From contig CAZCBH010000013.1 of the NCBI GenBank assembly GCA_964496875.1, positions 1 to 64,000 on the forward strand: a DNA stretch of 64,000 nucleotides. Direction: 5' to 3'. Positions 1-8,920 of the stretch are shown here, piece after piece. Under the pieces are notes generated by a model that searched no databases, was not told the origin of the DNA, and saw only the letters and a program-made list of their open reading frames with translations. Position numbers and translations under genes: made by a program. This DNA is from RI-106 sp964496875. Its GTDB lineage: Bacteria; Cyanobacteriota; Vampirovibrionia; Obscuribacterales; Obscuribacteraceae. Every line of letters begins with the position of its first letter. The stretch's first letter is position 1.

Positions 1-2
1 TA

Positions 3-284
3 GAATGTGGTGGTTGCGGCGAGCCTGTTCTGCGTACTGACCGCTTCTGTCGATTTTGTGATCGCTTACTGATAGCACCTGTAAGCAACTTCTTATCGGC
101 TTCTTCCGATGACGACGATGATGGCGGTTTTTCGCCTGCAAGAATACCGGGCTTAGGAGGCAGTCCGCCTGAAGGCGGCGGAGTCCTTGCTCTTTCCCGG
201 ACTAATTTTACGAGGCGGTCAGCGGATAATGACGTCCGGGAGGCTCCAGATGAAGCTCAACAAGGCCACGAAGGCCACCGATAA
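3..284 (+). CDS. C-terminal part of a zinc-ribbon protein (5' end outside window)
   Basis: The frame is open from the window edge and stops with TAA at 282-284. The visible 93 residues begin with a zinc-ribbon-like pair of knuckles, C-x2-C then C-x2-C about ten residues later (ECGGCGEP...RFCRFC). An Asp run (DDDDD) and a Gly/Pro-rich linker follow, with a polar tail. The start lies before the window, so family and length cannot be judged. It converges on the branching-enzyme gene, leaving about 60 bp between the two stops. The tail is low complexity and no enzymatic domain is visible. A zinc-binding or adaptor role is a guess from the cysteine pairs only. Confidence 0.5.
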   Translation, partial: ECGGCGEPVLRTDRFCRFCDRLLIAPVSNFLSASSDDDDDGGFSPARIPGLGGSPPEGGGVLALSRTNFTRRSADNDVREAPDEAQQGHEGHR

Positions 285-343
285 CGGTACGAGCTTCAAA
301 AGTTCGGAGGGAGTTACGGAGTTGTCGTCATATCCTTTCATGA

Positions 344-2293
344 TCAGGGTGCCTCGAATACTACCGCTGCCAGCGGTGGGAGTGTCAACGTTACGGAGTT
401 ATCGAATCCGTGTTGTTTTATATATTCGGTGTGGACGCCGCCAAGGTTGCCCATGCCGCTGCCACCATAATTGGTGCTATCGGAATTGAAAATCTCTCTC
501 CAGTAACCGCCGGTAGGAACACCGACCCGGTACTGTTGTCTTGGAACAGGGGTGAAGTTGAGGCAGATGAGAATGTCTTTGTCTCCATCTTCTCCTTTGC
601 GCAGATAAGCCAGAACGCTGTTGGCGTGGTCGCTGCAGTCGATCCAGCGGAAGCCCTGCTCGGAGCTGTCGAAGCGATAGAGCGCCGGATGGTTTTTATA
701 AAGCGCATTCAGATCACGGAAAAGGGTCTGCATACCGCGGTGGCGGTCATATTCTGTCAGGTGCCAGTCCAGGCTCTCGTCGAATTTCCACTCTATCCAC
801 TGGCCAATCTCGTTGCCCATGAAGTTGAGTTTCTTGCCGGGGGTGGTGAACTGGTAGGAGTAGAGCAGTCTGGCATTGGCGAACTGCTGCCAGTCGTCCC
901 CGGGCATCTTGCCCAGAATGGACTTCTTGCCGTGCACGACTTCGTCGTGGGAAAGAGGCAGAATGAAGTTCTCGGTGAACTGATAGATGGCGCGGAAGGT
1001 GAGATTGTCCTGGTGATACTGCCGGTGAACAGGCTCTCTTTCCATGTAGACGAGGGTGTCGTTCATCCAGCCCATGTCCCATTTGAAGCCGAAGCCCAGT
1101 CCGCCAAGATAGGGCGGTCTTGTCACCATGCCCCAGGAGGTGGATTCTTCTGCGATCATCATGGCGTAAGGATGCTCTTTGTAGACAGTCTCGTTGAGCT
1201 GGCGCAGGAAGTGAATGGCGCCGATGTTCTCTCTGCCGCCGTATTCGTTCGGGATCCATTCGCCGTCTTTTCTGGCATAGTCCAAATAAAGCATCGATGC
1301 GACGGCGTCGACCCTAAGACCATCGATGTGATATTTATCGAACCAGAAGAGGGCGTTACTTATAAGGAAGTTTTTGACTTCGTTTCGTGCGTAGTTGAAG
1401 ATATAGGTGCCCCACTCTTTGTGCTCGCCCTGGCGCGGGTCGGCGTGCTCGTAGAGGTGGGTGCCATCGAAAAGTCCCAGTCCGTGCCCGTCTTTGGGGA
1501 AGTGAGCCGGAACCCAGTCGAGAATGACGCCAATGCCGGCGTTGTGGAAGGTGTCTATTAGATATTTGAGATCTTCCGGAGTGCCGAAACGGGCAGTGGC
1601 GGAGAAGTAGCCGGTTTGTTGATAACCCCATGAGGCATCGAGGGGATGCTCGCTGACGGGCAGTAACTCGACGTGGCTGAAACCTAGATCCACCACATAT
1701 GGTACCAGTCTCTCGGCTATCTCTCTGTAGGTGAGCATGCGGTTGTTTTCACCGGGCATGCGCATCCAGGAGCCGAGGTGAACTTCGTATATTGAAATCG
1801 GAGCATTGAGAGCGTTCTTTTGCAGTCTCTCTGCCTGCCAGTTTTTGTCGGTCCATTCGTAATCGTCGAGAGAAGACACTATCGAAGCGGTTCTCGGTCT
1901 CTCTTCCGAACGAAAGGCGATCGGGTCGCATTTTTCTTCTTTGAAGTTGGTCTTCTTGTTCTCGATCAGATATTTGTATTTAGAGCCTTCTTCCAGACCG
2001 GGAACGAAACAGGCCCAGATGCCCGATTCTTTGAAAGGTTTCATCGGCGATTCGCCACCTTTCCATTCGTTGAAGTCCCCGACCACCGATACTGCCGTGG
2101 CATTGGGTGCCCAGACGGCGAAGTGAACACCGCTGCGACCGTCGATGACCATTGGATGAGCCCCGAGTTTTTCATAGAGCTTTTGATAGTTGCCTTCGCC
2201 AATCAGATGCAGGTCGAAGTCGCTCAGGAAGGAAGGATTCGATTTTTCTGTCGATTTCTCTTTTGCTTTCAATTTATTCATCGGGTTGTTCAC
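344..2293 (-). CDS. glgB: 1,4-alpha-glucan branching enzyme
   Basis: This cytoplasmic enzyme transfers alpha-1,4-glucan segments to make alpha-1,6 branches during glycogen synthesis. The 649-residue length is typical for GlgB. An N-terminal CBM48/beta-sandwich module covers about residues 40-130 (HFAVWAPNATAVSVVGDFNEW), followed by the GH13 barrel at about 190-540. The catalytic residues are visible: nucleophile Asp329 in GLRVDAV, acid/base Glu382 in IAEEST, and stabilising Asp450 in LSHDEVVHG. The C-terminal beta domain includes the conserved NFTPVPR. A second in-frame Met at residue 5 is an alternative start. No other glycogen gene is adjacent, so the gene is probably transcribed alone. Confidence 0.96.
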   Translation of the reverse strand: MNNPMNKLKAKEKSTEKSNPSFLSDFDLHLIGEGNYQKLYEKLGAHPMVIDGRSGVHFAVWAPNATAVSVVGDFNEWKGGESPMKPFKESGIWACFVPGLEEGSKYKYLIENKKTNFKEEKCDPIAFRSEERPRTASIVSSLDDYEWTDKNWQAERLQKNALNAPISIYEVHLGSWMRMPGENNRMLTYREIAERLVPYVVDLGFSHVELLPVSEHPLDASWGYQQTGYFSATARFGTPEDLKYLIDTFHNAGIGVILDWVPAHFPKDGHGLGLFDGTHLYEHADPRQGEHKEWGTYIFNYARNEVKNFLISNALFWFDKYHIDGLRVDAVASMLYLDYARKDGEWIPNEYGGRENIGAIHFLRQLNETVYKEHPYAMMIAEESTSWGMVTRPPYLGGLGFGFKWDMGWMNDTLVYMEREPVHRQYHQDNLTFRAIYQFTENFILPLSHDEVVHGKKSILGKMPGDDWQQFANARLLYSYQFTTPGKKLNFMGNEIGQWIEWKFDESLDWHLTEYDRHRGMQTLFRDLNALYKNHPALYRFDSSEQGFRWIDCSDHANSVLAYLRKGEDGDKDILICLNFTPVPRQQYRVGVPTGGYWREIFNSDSTNYGGSGMGNLGGVHTEYIKQHGFDNSVTLTLPPLAAVVFEAP

Positions 2294-2530
2294 TGTTGAG
2301 TCTCGGGTGGAATCGCGGTTGGACTCTCGATTCGGGTTCTCAAGGGGAGGTTAAATGATAACAGGATGAAACCATAAATAGGAAGGTAAGGCAGAGTCAT
2401 TTTTTGCATTCTGTATAAATTCGTATGATTCGTTTACCAAACGTAATCGGCGACAGCTTTCTTGTGGTGTCGCTGGCGGTATCAAATGAATTGGCGCTTT
2501 ATCGCTTGAACTTAATAATGGACTATGGCT

Positions 2531-3361
2531 TTACCAGCCGGATGCCGCAGAAGAGGCCGAATCTGCCGCTGACTGAGCTCTCGATGCCTGGGCCTGTACC
2601 TGGGAGGCAATGGATAGTGCCTGGGGTATGCCCCGAGCTTTCGACATGGCGCGTGAAGCCGCGGCTCTTGCCTGGTTGGCATAGTAGCGTGCTTCTGATG
2701 CCGCACTCTGCTTGGCGCCGCGGTCGCTGACCGAGTAAGCCTCGCTCCGATAGCCTTCTGCCTGAGAGGCGTTGTTTGCCGCTATGGAAAGCTCTTGCTG
2801 GACTTCAGCCACCGCTTGATGAATCATGCCGTCATTACTGTTTTGATTCTGGTTGAAGCCCTGGTTAAATCCCTGGTTGAAGCCCTGGTTTGGCATGTAC
2901 TGGTTGTTCATTGCCTGGGGCTGACCTCCCCCCATGAATTTTTGTAAGAGCCCACGAATACCGCCTGCTTGTGGCTGGGGCATTTGTTGCTGCATCTGGG
3001 CCTGACCAAACATCGGCATCCCCGCTTGTTGCTGCGGTATCTGTTGAAACTGATTGGCCGCGAAACCACCACCACCGTCACCCATCATAGCGTCATTGCG
3101 CGGCATGGCCATGGGGTTCTGAGGCATAGAAGGCATGCCCTGCCCATAGCCCTGGGAGCGAATTCCCTGGTCGAAGTAGTTCTGCGGCACTAGCTGAGGC
3201 GCGTTGCCGGACCAGCCCTGGGCTTGAGCTTGACCTTGCCCTTGCTGACCGAAGAAGCCGCCACCGGCATTTTGGGAGAGAACCGGCTCCATTTCTATGT
3301 AGATCCACACGGCAAGGACTGCCAGCGTCACTAACAATCCTGTTCTCTTTTCTTTGGTCAT
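2531..3361 (-). CDS. Q/N/G-rich exported or membrane-anchored protein
   Basis: The product has 276 residues. Residues about 8-24 form one hydrophobic segment (LLVTLAVLAVWIYI) after a basic N-terminus, which suggests a signal peptide or N-terminal anchor. The middle is rich in Gln, Gly, Met, Asn and Pro, including a tetrad repeat (NQGF x3-4 near residues 158-170). The last ~95 residues switch to an Ala/Ser/Gln-rich probable helix (SQAEGYRSEA, ANQARAAASRA, AQASRAQSAADSASSAA). No catalytic motif is present. It lies 15 bp downstream of the 3377-4102 gene on the same strand, so the two are probably co-transcribed. A surface or matrix protein is possible but unproven; the composition is prion-like in the loose sense. 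Confidence 0.75.
   Translation of the reverse strand: MTKEKRTGLLVTLAVLAVWIYIEMEPVLSQNAGGGFFGQQGQGQAQAQGWSGNAPQLVPQNYFDQGIRSQGYGQGMPSMPQNPMAMPRNDAMMGDGGGGFAANQFQQIPQQQAGMPMFGQAQMQQQMPQPQAGGIRGLLQKFMGGGQPQAMNNQYMPNQGFNQGFNQGFNQNQNSNDGMIHQAVAEVQQELSIAANNASQAEGYRSEAYSVSDRGAKQSAASEARYYANQARAAASRAMSKARGIPQALSIASQVQAQASRAQSAADSASSAASGW
2851..2890 (-). repeat. 12-bp tandem repeat encoding NQGF
   Basis: About three and a half copies of a 12-bp unit (plus-strand ggttgaagccct with small variants) encode NQGF tetrads inside the Q/N-rich protein. Such a repeat can change copy number by slippage without breaking frame. Confidence 0.75.
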
Positions 3362-3376
3362 TGCATTAAACGGAGA

Positions 3377-4102
3377 CTACGCCCGCAGTTGATTCTTTCT
3401 CAATTTTCGCAGATGGTCGTCGGATGTCAACTCCGGCACCTCTCCACCCGAAAGTTTGGTGGACATTGTCTGCTTCATCAGACCAATCTTTTTCATCATC
3501 CAGGCATCCAGGCGTTTTTTCGCCAGGGTCTCTTTCAGTTGCTGAATGCCTTGTAGAACTGTCCCATCGGCGAAAGTCTTGATGGCAAAACTGCCGTATT
3601 CCATGCGCCGGCCATGGGTACAGTGCAGCACCTCGATGATATTGTCGGTCGAAATTGGTCCCAGAACAGCTACAGAGAGGCAGTCCATCTCGGTGTCCGC
3701 CTCTTTGACTTCATTGGGATTGGTCGGCTTGACGAAGTCTACCTGGACCCAGGTGCGTTCCGTAAATTTGACTTTGAGAACCACCGGCTCACAGATAAGG
3801 GAGTTGATGCTGTTAGGGTCCATATCGCGCATGGCGGCGGCACGCGCATAAGTGTAAGCTTCTCCCGGATTGGTGCAGAAGAAGCTATAGTGGTTGCGTC
3901 CGGGTTCTATGGAACCTGATCTGGTAATTTCAAAGCGGCGGTAGCAGTTAGTGCCGTGGTAAAGATAGAGCTCTTTTTTCTCTCGATTATAATCCAGGCC
4001 GGAAAACTCGGCCGCGAATTGCGGCAGAGCCGGAGGGACATGGTGATCGTAATAACTTTCCAGGATTTTGTCCTCACGATGAAGGAAAAAAGAGAAGTTC
4101 AC
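3377..4102 (-). CDS. Unknown protein with a weak ADP-ribosyltransferase-like motif
   Basis: The product has 241 residues, no signal peptide and no membrane segment. Residues ~47-95 read LYLYHGTN...I..SG.I.PG....FFCTNPGEAYTYA, which resembles the YHGT...G...F(F/C)T...A..YA pattern of ART-fold enzymes (PARP, KptA/Tpt1, toxin families). A later acidic stretch (EADTEMDC) could hold an acidic residue, but the catalytic glutamate cannot be assigned by eye. The C-terminus is Lys-rich. It probably heads a two-gene unit with the Q/N-rich protein. The ART idea is an inference from motif spacing alone. Confidence 0.6.
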   Translation of the reverse strand: MNFSFFLHREDKILESYYDHHVPPALPQFAAEFSGLDYNREKKELYLYHGTNCYRRFEITRSGSIEPGRNHYSFFCTNPGEAYTYARAAAMRDMDPNSINSLICEPVVLKVKFTERTWVQVDFVKPTNPNEVKEADTEMDCLSVAVLGPISTDNIIEVLHCTHGRRMEYGSFAIKTFADGTVLQGIQQLKETLAKKRLDAWMMKKIGLMKQTMSTKLSGGEVPELTSDDHLRKLRKNQLRA

Positions 4103-4277
4103 CTCCTTATTCCCTATGCCCCTTTGTATAAGCCTGCTAAACCATTGCCAAGATTAACTCGTGGCGGTACTAAAACAGCTAATAGGGCTGATTTCCCCGT
4201 CAGTCAATACCCGTTTGACTCGATAGACACAAGATCCGGCGCGATTTAGAGATTAAATCGGGTGGTTCGTAAAGCAA

Positions 4278-7200
4278 CTATTCCATATGTTTGTCTTTTG
4301 CCTGCTCTATAGCCTGGTATGCTTCCTGGATTGCTCGTTTGATGCGGCTTAGTCCTTCGTCGCTGCTGAGCTTCACTTTTCCTGTCCAGTCTTCTCTCTG
4401 TCTGGTCAGGCGATGCTGAAGGTCATCGCTTACTCTCTCCAGCTTATCGCATCCGGAGCTGATTGCTTGTTCGAGCGAGTTCTCAGCGTCGCGGCAGACA
4501 TTCTGAATAGAGTTCCTGGTGACGGTGCGCTCTTCCGAAAGCGTCGTATCTTCGTTTTCCGGACCGTACTCGGCGATTTTGTGGCAAGCTTCCTGATTGT
4601 GCTCCAGATTCTGTCTGGCTTTCTCCAGTCTGGTCTTCACAGAGTGATTGAACTCTTGCATCCTTGCCGAAGTATGGTCGAACAGCTCTTCTAAACCTGC
4701 TTGCTGACCTCGTCCTACCTCGTCTATCGAGGCGTGGCATTTCGAGATCACCAGTTTTAGTTCTTCCTGGGCATTCTTGATGTTCGATTCCAGCCCGGCA
4801 AGGTGTTCGGTGATTGTCCTGTCCGACTGTTCTTCGAAGTTCTTTTTCATATCGAAGAGCATTGTTCGGAAGATAGCCTTGTTGTCTATCAGCTTGGGAA
4901 GAATCTGCTCGACATAGACCTCTTTTACTTTGTTCTCCATGCTGAGCTGACAGTCTCTGACCATGTGATTCGAGGTGCTCTCGAACTCTTTTAAGTTGGA
5001 CTGCAGTTTTGCCGAGGCTCTTTCCCATGAACCGTCTATCTCTTCATTCATCGAGTTGACGTTGCGTTCTAGAGAAGCGATTATCGACTTCAGTTCGTCA
5101 TCCATGCGGGATTTGAATTTCTCGAAACGCTTGTCTGCCAGGTCTATGTGTTCGTTGGCGGCTTGTTCCAGAAGACCGCAGACATACTCGGTTCTCTCTC
5201 TGAATTCCTGGGTTCTCTCTTGAATGTGATTTTCCAGACCTTTCTTGGCATCGTCTTGCAGAGACTCGGAATCGGAGCGCGCCCGGTGCTCGGCGTAGCG
5301 CAGAGTAGAGATGAGTTCTTGCTTCACCTGATCGATCTCTTGTTCAGCCTGTCCGATGACGGCGTTTAAAGATGCTATAGCATCGCCGGCGGTTTCATTG
5401 ATTCTGGATTTTACCTGGGACGCTATCGATTCGAGCTGTCGTGTATGCTTGGCAGCAAGGGCCTGTGAGGAATTGGCTCTATCTCTTTCTACCCTCTCGC
5501 AGTTTTCCAGGTGTTCAGCCAGGCGCAGATTGGCGTTGCCTTTGGCCTGTTCGGCTTTGTTCTCCAGCTTCTTGTCTGCTTCAGCCAGGCGTTGATTGAG
5601 GCGGGCCATGAATCTTGCCGATTCCGAGATAACCAGCTTCGGCTCCAGTACAGGACCGGTGGCTTGCGGCTCTTCCTCTATCTCTTCCGGCGCTTCGACT
5701 GGCGCTTCCGGCTCCGGCTCCGGTTCTTGTTCTTGTTCCGGCTCGGAGAGAAGCTGTTCTGCCTGAAGTGGAACTTCTTGTGGTATCACATCTGGTGCTG
5801 CGCTCACTGGTGCTTCTTCTGTGGCCGCGACGACGGCTTCGGCGGGAACCGCCACTTCTTCAGATACGGCAACCTCCGGCTCTTCTGCGGCATCACTTAC
5901 AAAAGTCCCGGGTTTGGCCGTGGTGCGCTTGATGCCTTTTCCTGATGGTCTCAATAACGGGCCGCGGGCTCTGCTTGTGCCCAGCATAATGGGCTTCTTT
6001 CGCTCGGTGGTATCGTCTTCGGTGGCGACTTCGCCCTCTTCCGTCGGTTCCTCTTGTGTCGGCGCGGTTGTTTCAGGAACAGATTCGGAAATGACACCGG
6101 TGACCTCTGCATAGGTCTCGACCACTTCGGCAGCAGGAGCTTCAGGGGGCGCTGTCACAGCGGGCTCGGGTTCCGGCTCTGGCTCGGATACCGGCTCTGG
6201 CTGAGCTTCAAGCACTGGCGGAGGAGGCGTGATGATCGCTTCCTGTTGATAGGTTTCGGCCACTTCGGCAGCAGGCGCTTCAGGGGGCGCGGTAACAAAA
6301 GGCTCGGGCTCGGGCTGAGCTTCGAAAATAGGCTCCGGGGCGGCTTCCAGCACCGGTGGCGGAGGAGTGATAATCGCCTCAGGCTCGGGCTCGGGCTGAG
6401 CTTCGAAAGCAGGCTCGGGGGCGGCTTCCAGCATCGGTGGCGGAGGAGTGATAATTGTCTCGGGCTCGGGCTGAGCATCGAAAACAGGCTCGGGAGCTGC
6501 TTCCAGCGCCGGCGGCGGAGAGGTTATGATCACTTCCTGTACAGGGGGTTCGACCAATTCGGCAGCGGGGGCTTCCGGAGGCGCTGGAACAGTGGGCTCA
6601 GGCTCGGGTAGCGCTTCTTCTTCTTCTTCTCCACGTCCTTCGGTCAAAGTGAGCTCCGGGCGAATCTCTACTTTTGAAATTTCGCTGGTTGCATTATGCG
6701 ATTCTTCGTAGGCGGCAGACTGAACTTCTTCCATCTCGTTCATCTCAGAGTCAAAATCGTCTTCTTCCGCATCGTCGAAGAGATTTGCCGAGAGTCTTTG
6801 ATGACCTTCGTTCTGTGCATTTGTGTCGTTTATATCAATCGGAGGATAACTGCCGGATTCAGTCAAAGCCAGGGGCACATCCATGTCAAAAGAGACAGGG
6901 GCGGGAGCCGATGAATGTTCATCTTCCGGAGCGGTTGCTGGAGCGCTTGGAGCAGAGCGTGAATCTATTAAGCCGCTCAGAGCGTCGGCGAGATCATCAT
7001 AGTTGTCCTGGCCGGCTTCTGTTTGACCGGCATTGACTTCAGGAAAGTTAGTCTTGGCTGAACTGGTCGTGAATACATCACTGTCTGCCGTAAGCATGTC
7101 CATGAGATTGGTGGGCGGTCCGGATGATGGGCTTATTTGAGAGGATTCGGCTATCTGATCTTGTCCTGCTCCTTCTTCTTCTTGCTGAAGCTCTTGCATG

Positions 7201-8891
7201 CCGGGAGTCTCGGCGGCCAGTTCGCTGGTGAGCTTCTCGAAAAGATTGCCTTCGCCGGGTGTTTCGGGGCTCTCAATAGGTTTGAATAGATCGGCTTCCG
7301 GCAGTGCCTCCTTTAGCGTTTCAATCGGTTTTGGCGGCTCCGGTATGCTTTTCACTTCGGCGTCCGGATTGATCTCCATGGAGCTTTTGGCACCGGATTC
7401 TGCAAAGATTGAATCGTTGAAACCTTCATAGTGTGCGGCATCATCTGCGGAGGCAGGAGTGTATTTTGACTCGATATCGCGTTTTATATCCTCCTGCATC
7501 TGCTGCTCAGCTGCTTCTATAGCCTGGGTGCCGGCATGACCGCCTTGAAAATCGCTGAAAAACTGCTCGGAGTAGTCGACTTTTGGTTCAGGCGCCCTGG
7601 GCACTGCTCTGGCTGCAGCTTTTTCTCGACCGACTTTGTTCATTTCATCGAGGTCGTGGGTGAGAAGGTACCAGGCCGGTACATATTCATCGGGGGCAGA
7701 GGCTTTGACTTCTGCCATGGGTGCATCGGGGGATGCGAGATCTGGAGCAGGGGTAGCTGCCGGCTCTTCTATTGCTGCCGACTCCGGCTCTACTGCAGGG
7801 CTTCCAAACAGGGGCTCCAGTTTGGGCTGCAGGTTCAATTCCGGCTCCGGCTCCTTCGAGCTTATGGGTGCGAAAGGATCTGTGGAAGGAGCTGAGAAAT
7901 TATCTGAGAAAGGACTTGCCGGGGCCTCGATGGATTCAGCAGCCTTAAAAGGATCGCTGGCCTCGAAAATGCCCACCGGTGCATCTCCTTCCGGTGGCGG
8001 CGAAGATGACGCCGGGGCGCTGATCGGGGCGAAAATAGAGTCGCTCTGACTTTTGTCCAACGCTTCGATGCCGCTCAGGCTGGAGAAACCTGCCTCCGGT
8101 GGGCTCGGCATCTTAGTGGGAACCTGGACAGAGTCGGAAGCTTCTGCAGGGGCTTGTGCCGACTGGGAAAGGGACGCGACTTCCGATAGTTTGTCCGTGG
8201 CAAGAATCGGCGTGAAACAGCCTTTGATCACCGATCGCAGGGGATTTTCATCCTGCCCTTCCGGTGCGAATATGAGGTGACACACAGAACCTAGCTCTAT
8301 AACAGGTTTTCCGCCACCCAATCCGTCGTCCCATTTTACTCCGAGGAAGCCTAAGATGGCTCTGGCAGGCTCGTCGGGACCAGAGGGTGTCTGGGCGAGA
8401 CTGCGACGAGAGCCGCCGGAACCATAGAGATTGGCTAACTGTCTCATCTCTTTCAGTAAGCTATCGTTCAGAACTTTTCGCGGGGTGGCGATCAGATAAT
8501 TGAAATCGATCCCTTCTAAAATGGCTTTGGTGGCTTTCTCTTTGAAGAGAGTGTCTAGAAATCTCAGCTCATAAGCGCTCGGTGTGATGTTCAGGACCCA
8601 GGCTTTATCCTCTACCTGGTCAACTACTACGGCAAGATCTTTGACTCGGAAAGTATCGGATGCGGTGGTACCGGTACCGGTGCCGCCCGGTTGAGATTTG
8701 GCGGCAAAACTGGTGAGACCCGGAGGGCGCTTAGCCGGTTCCAGAAGGAATACCAGAGTTCCGGGGACGAAGGCATTGGCTTCCTGCTGCGCCCAGACTT
8801 CCGGTCCCTGCTTGCTCTGTCGATCGCAGGTGCGGACATAGGCTTTTATGTCTTGCAGTTTGATTTGGTTTTGACGGAGCATCGAATGCAT
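4278..8891 (-). CDS. Giant coiled-coil protein with Pro/Glu-rich repeat linker
   Basis: The product has 1537 residues in three regions. Residues 1-~240 look globular (VFLLEPAKRPPG, WVLNITPSAYELRFLDTLF, GFLGVKWDDG) and match no family I recognise. Residues ~240-1090 are acidic and Pro/Ala/Glu/Ser-rich, with degenerate repeats of ITPPPPVLEAAPEP-type units near 775-915. Residues ~1090-1535 are a long heptad-like coiled coil (RLAEADKKLENKAEQAKGN, ESNIKNAQEELKLVI). There is no signal peptide or membrane segment, so a cytoplasmic scaffold or filament is likely. It is the last gene of a three-gene run, 29 bp after the 8921-10264 gene. The extended antisense frames in this region are shadows of the repetitive coding sequence. 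Confidence 0.85.
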   Translation of the reverse strand: MHSMLRQNQIKLQDIKAYVRTCDRQSKQGPEVWAQQEANAFVPGTLVFLLEPAKRPPGLTSFAAKSQPGGTGTGTTASDTFRVKDLAVVVDQVEDKAWVLNITPSAYELRFLDTLFKEKATKAILEGIDFNYLIATPRKVLNDSLLKEMRQLANLYGSGGSRRSLAQTPSGPDEPARAILGFLGVKWDDGLGGGKPVIELGSVCHLIFAPEGQDENPLRSVIKGCFTPILATDKLSEVASLSQSAQAPAEASDSVQVPTKMPSPPEAGFSSLSGIEALDKSQSDSIFAPISAPASSSPPPEGDAPVGIFEASDPFKAAESIEAPASPFSDNFSAPSTDPFAPISSKEPEPELNLQPKLEPLFGSPAVEPESAAIEEPAATPAPDLASPDAPMAEVKASAPDEYVPAWYLLTHDLDEMNKVGREKAAARAVPRAPEPKVDYSEQFFSDFQGGHAGTQAIEAAEQQMQEDIKRDIESKYTPASADDAAHYEGFNDSIFAESGAKSSMEINPDAEVKSIPEPPKPIETLKEALPEADLFKPIESPETPGEGNLFEKLTSELAAETPGMQELQQEEEGAGQDQIAESSQISPSSGPPTNLMDMLTADSDVFTTSSAKTNFPEVNAGQTEAGQDNYDDLADALSGLIDSRSAPSAPATAPEDEHSSAPAPVSFDMDVPLALTESGSYPPIDINDTNAQNEGHQRLSANLFDDAEEDDFDSEMNEMEEVQSAAYEESHNATSEISKVEIRPELTLTEGRGEEEEEALPEPEPTVPAPPEAPAAELVEPPVQEVIITSPPPALEAAPEPVFDAQPEPETIITPPPPMLEAAPEPAFEAQPEPEPEAIITPPPPVLEAAPEPIFEAQPEPEPFVTAPPEAPAAEVAETYQQEAIITPPPPVLEAQPEPVSEPEPEPEPAVTAPPEAPAAEVVETYAEVTGVISESVPETTAPTQEEPTEEGEVATEDDTTERKKPIMLGTSRARGPLLRPSGKGIKRTTAKPGTFVSDAAEEPEVAVSEEVAVPAEAVVAATEEAPVSAAPDVIPQEVPLQAEQLLSEPEQEQEPEPEPEAPVEAPEEIEEEPQATGPVLEPKLVISESARFMARLNQRLAEADKKLENKAEQAKGNANLRLAEHLENCERVERDRANSSQALAAKHTRQLESIASQVKSRINETAGDAIASLNAVIGQAEQEIDQVKQELISTLRYAEHRARSDSESLQDDAKKGLENHIQERTQEFRERTEYVCGLLEQAANEHIDLADKRFEKFKSRMDDELKSIIASLERNVNSMNEEIDGSWERASAKLQSNLKEFESTSNHMVRDCQLSMENKVKEVYVEQILPKLIDNKAIFRTMLFDMKKNFEEQSDRTITEHLAGLESNIKNAQEELKLVISKCHASIDEVGRGQQAGLEELFDHTSARMQEFNHSVKTRLEKARQNLEHNQEACHKIAEYGPENEDTTLSEERTVTRNSIQNVCRDAENSLEQAISSGCDKLERVSDDLQHRLTRQREDWTGKVKLSSDEGLSRIKRAIQEAYQAIEQAKDKHME
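6150..6560 (-). repeat. Degenerate tandem repeats encoding Pro/Glu/Ala-rich units
   Basis: About five units of roughly 27-30 codons alternate a PPPP block, an LEAAPEP block and a QPEPEPE block. The DNA copies are clearly related (ggctcgggctcgggctgagc recurs, as does ggcggaggagtgataat), so they arose by tandem duplication. Further shorter PEPEPE runs occur at about 5690-5750. Confidence 0.8.
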
Positions 8892-8920
8892 TTGTCGTTA
8901 TCCTTCTCCTTCCCGGGGTG

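Noticed and set aside
410..1561. 383-residue open frame antisense to the branching enzyme
   Set aside because: It lies wholly inside glgB, has no ribosome site and shows no domain; it mirrors codon bias of the real gene.
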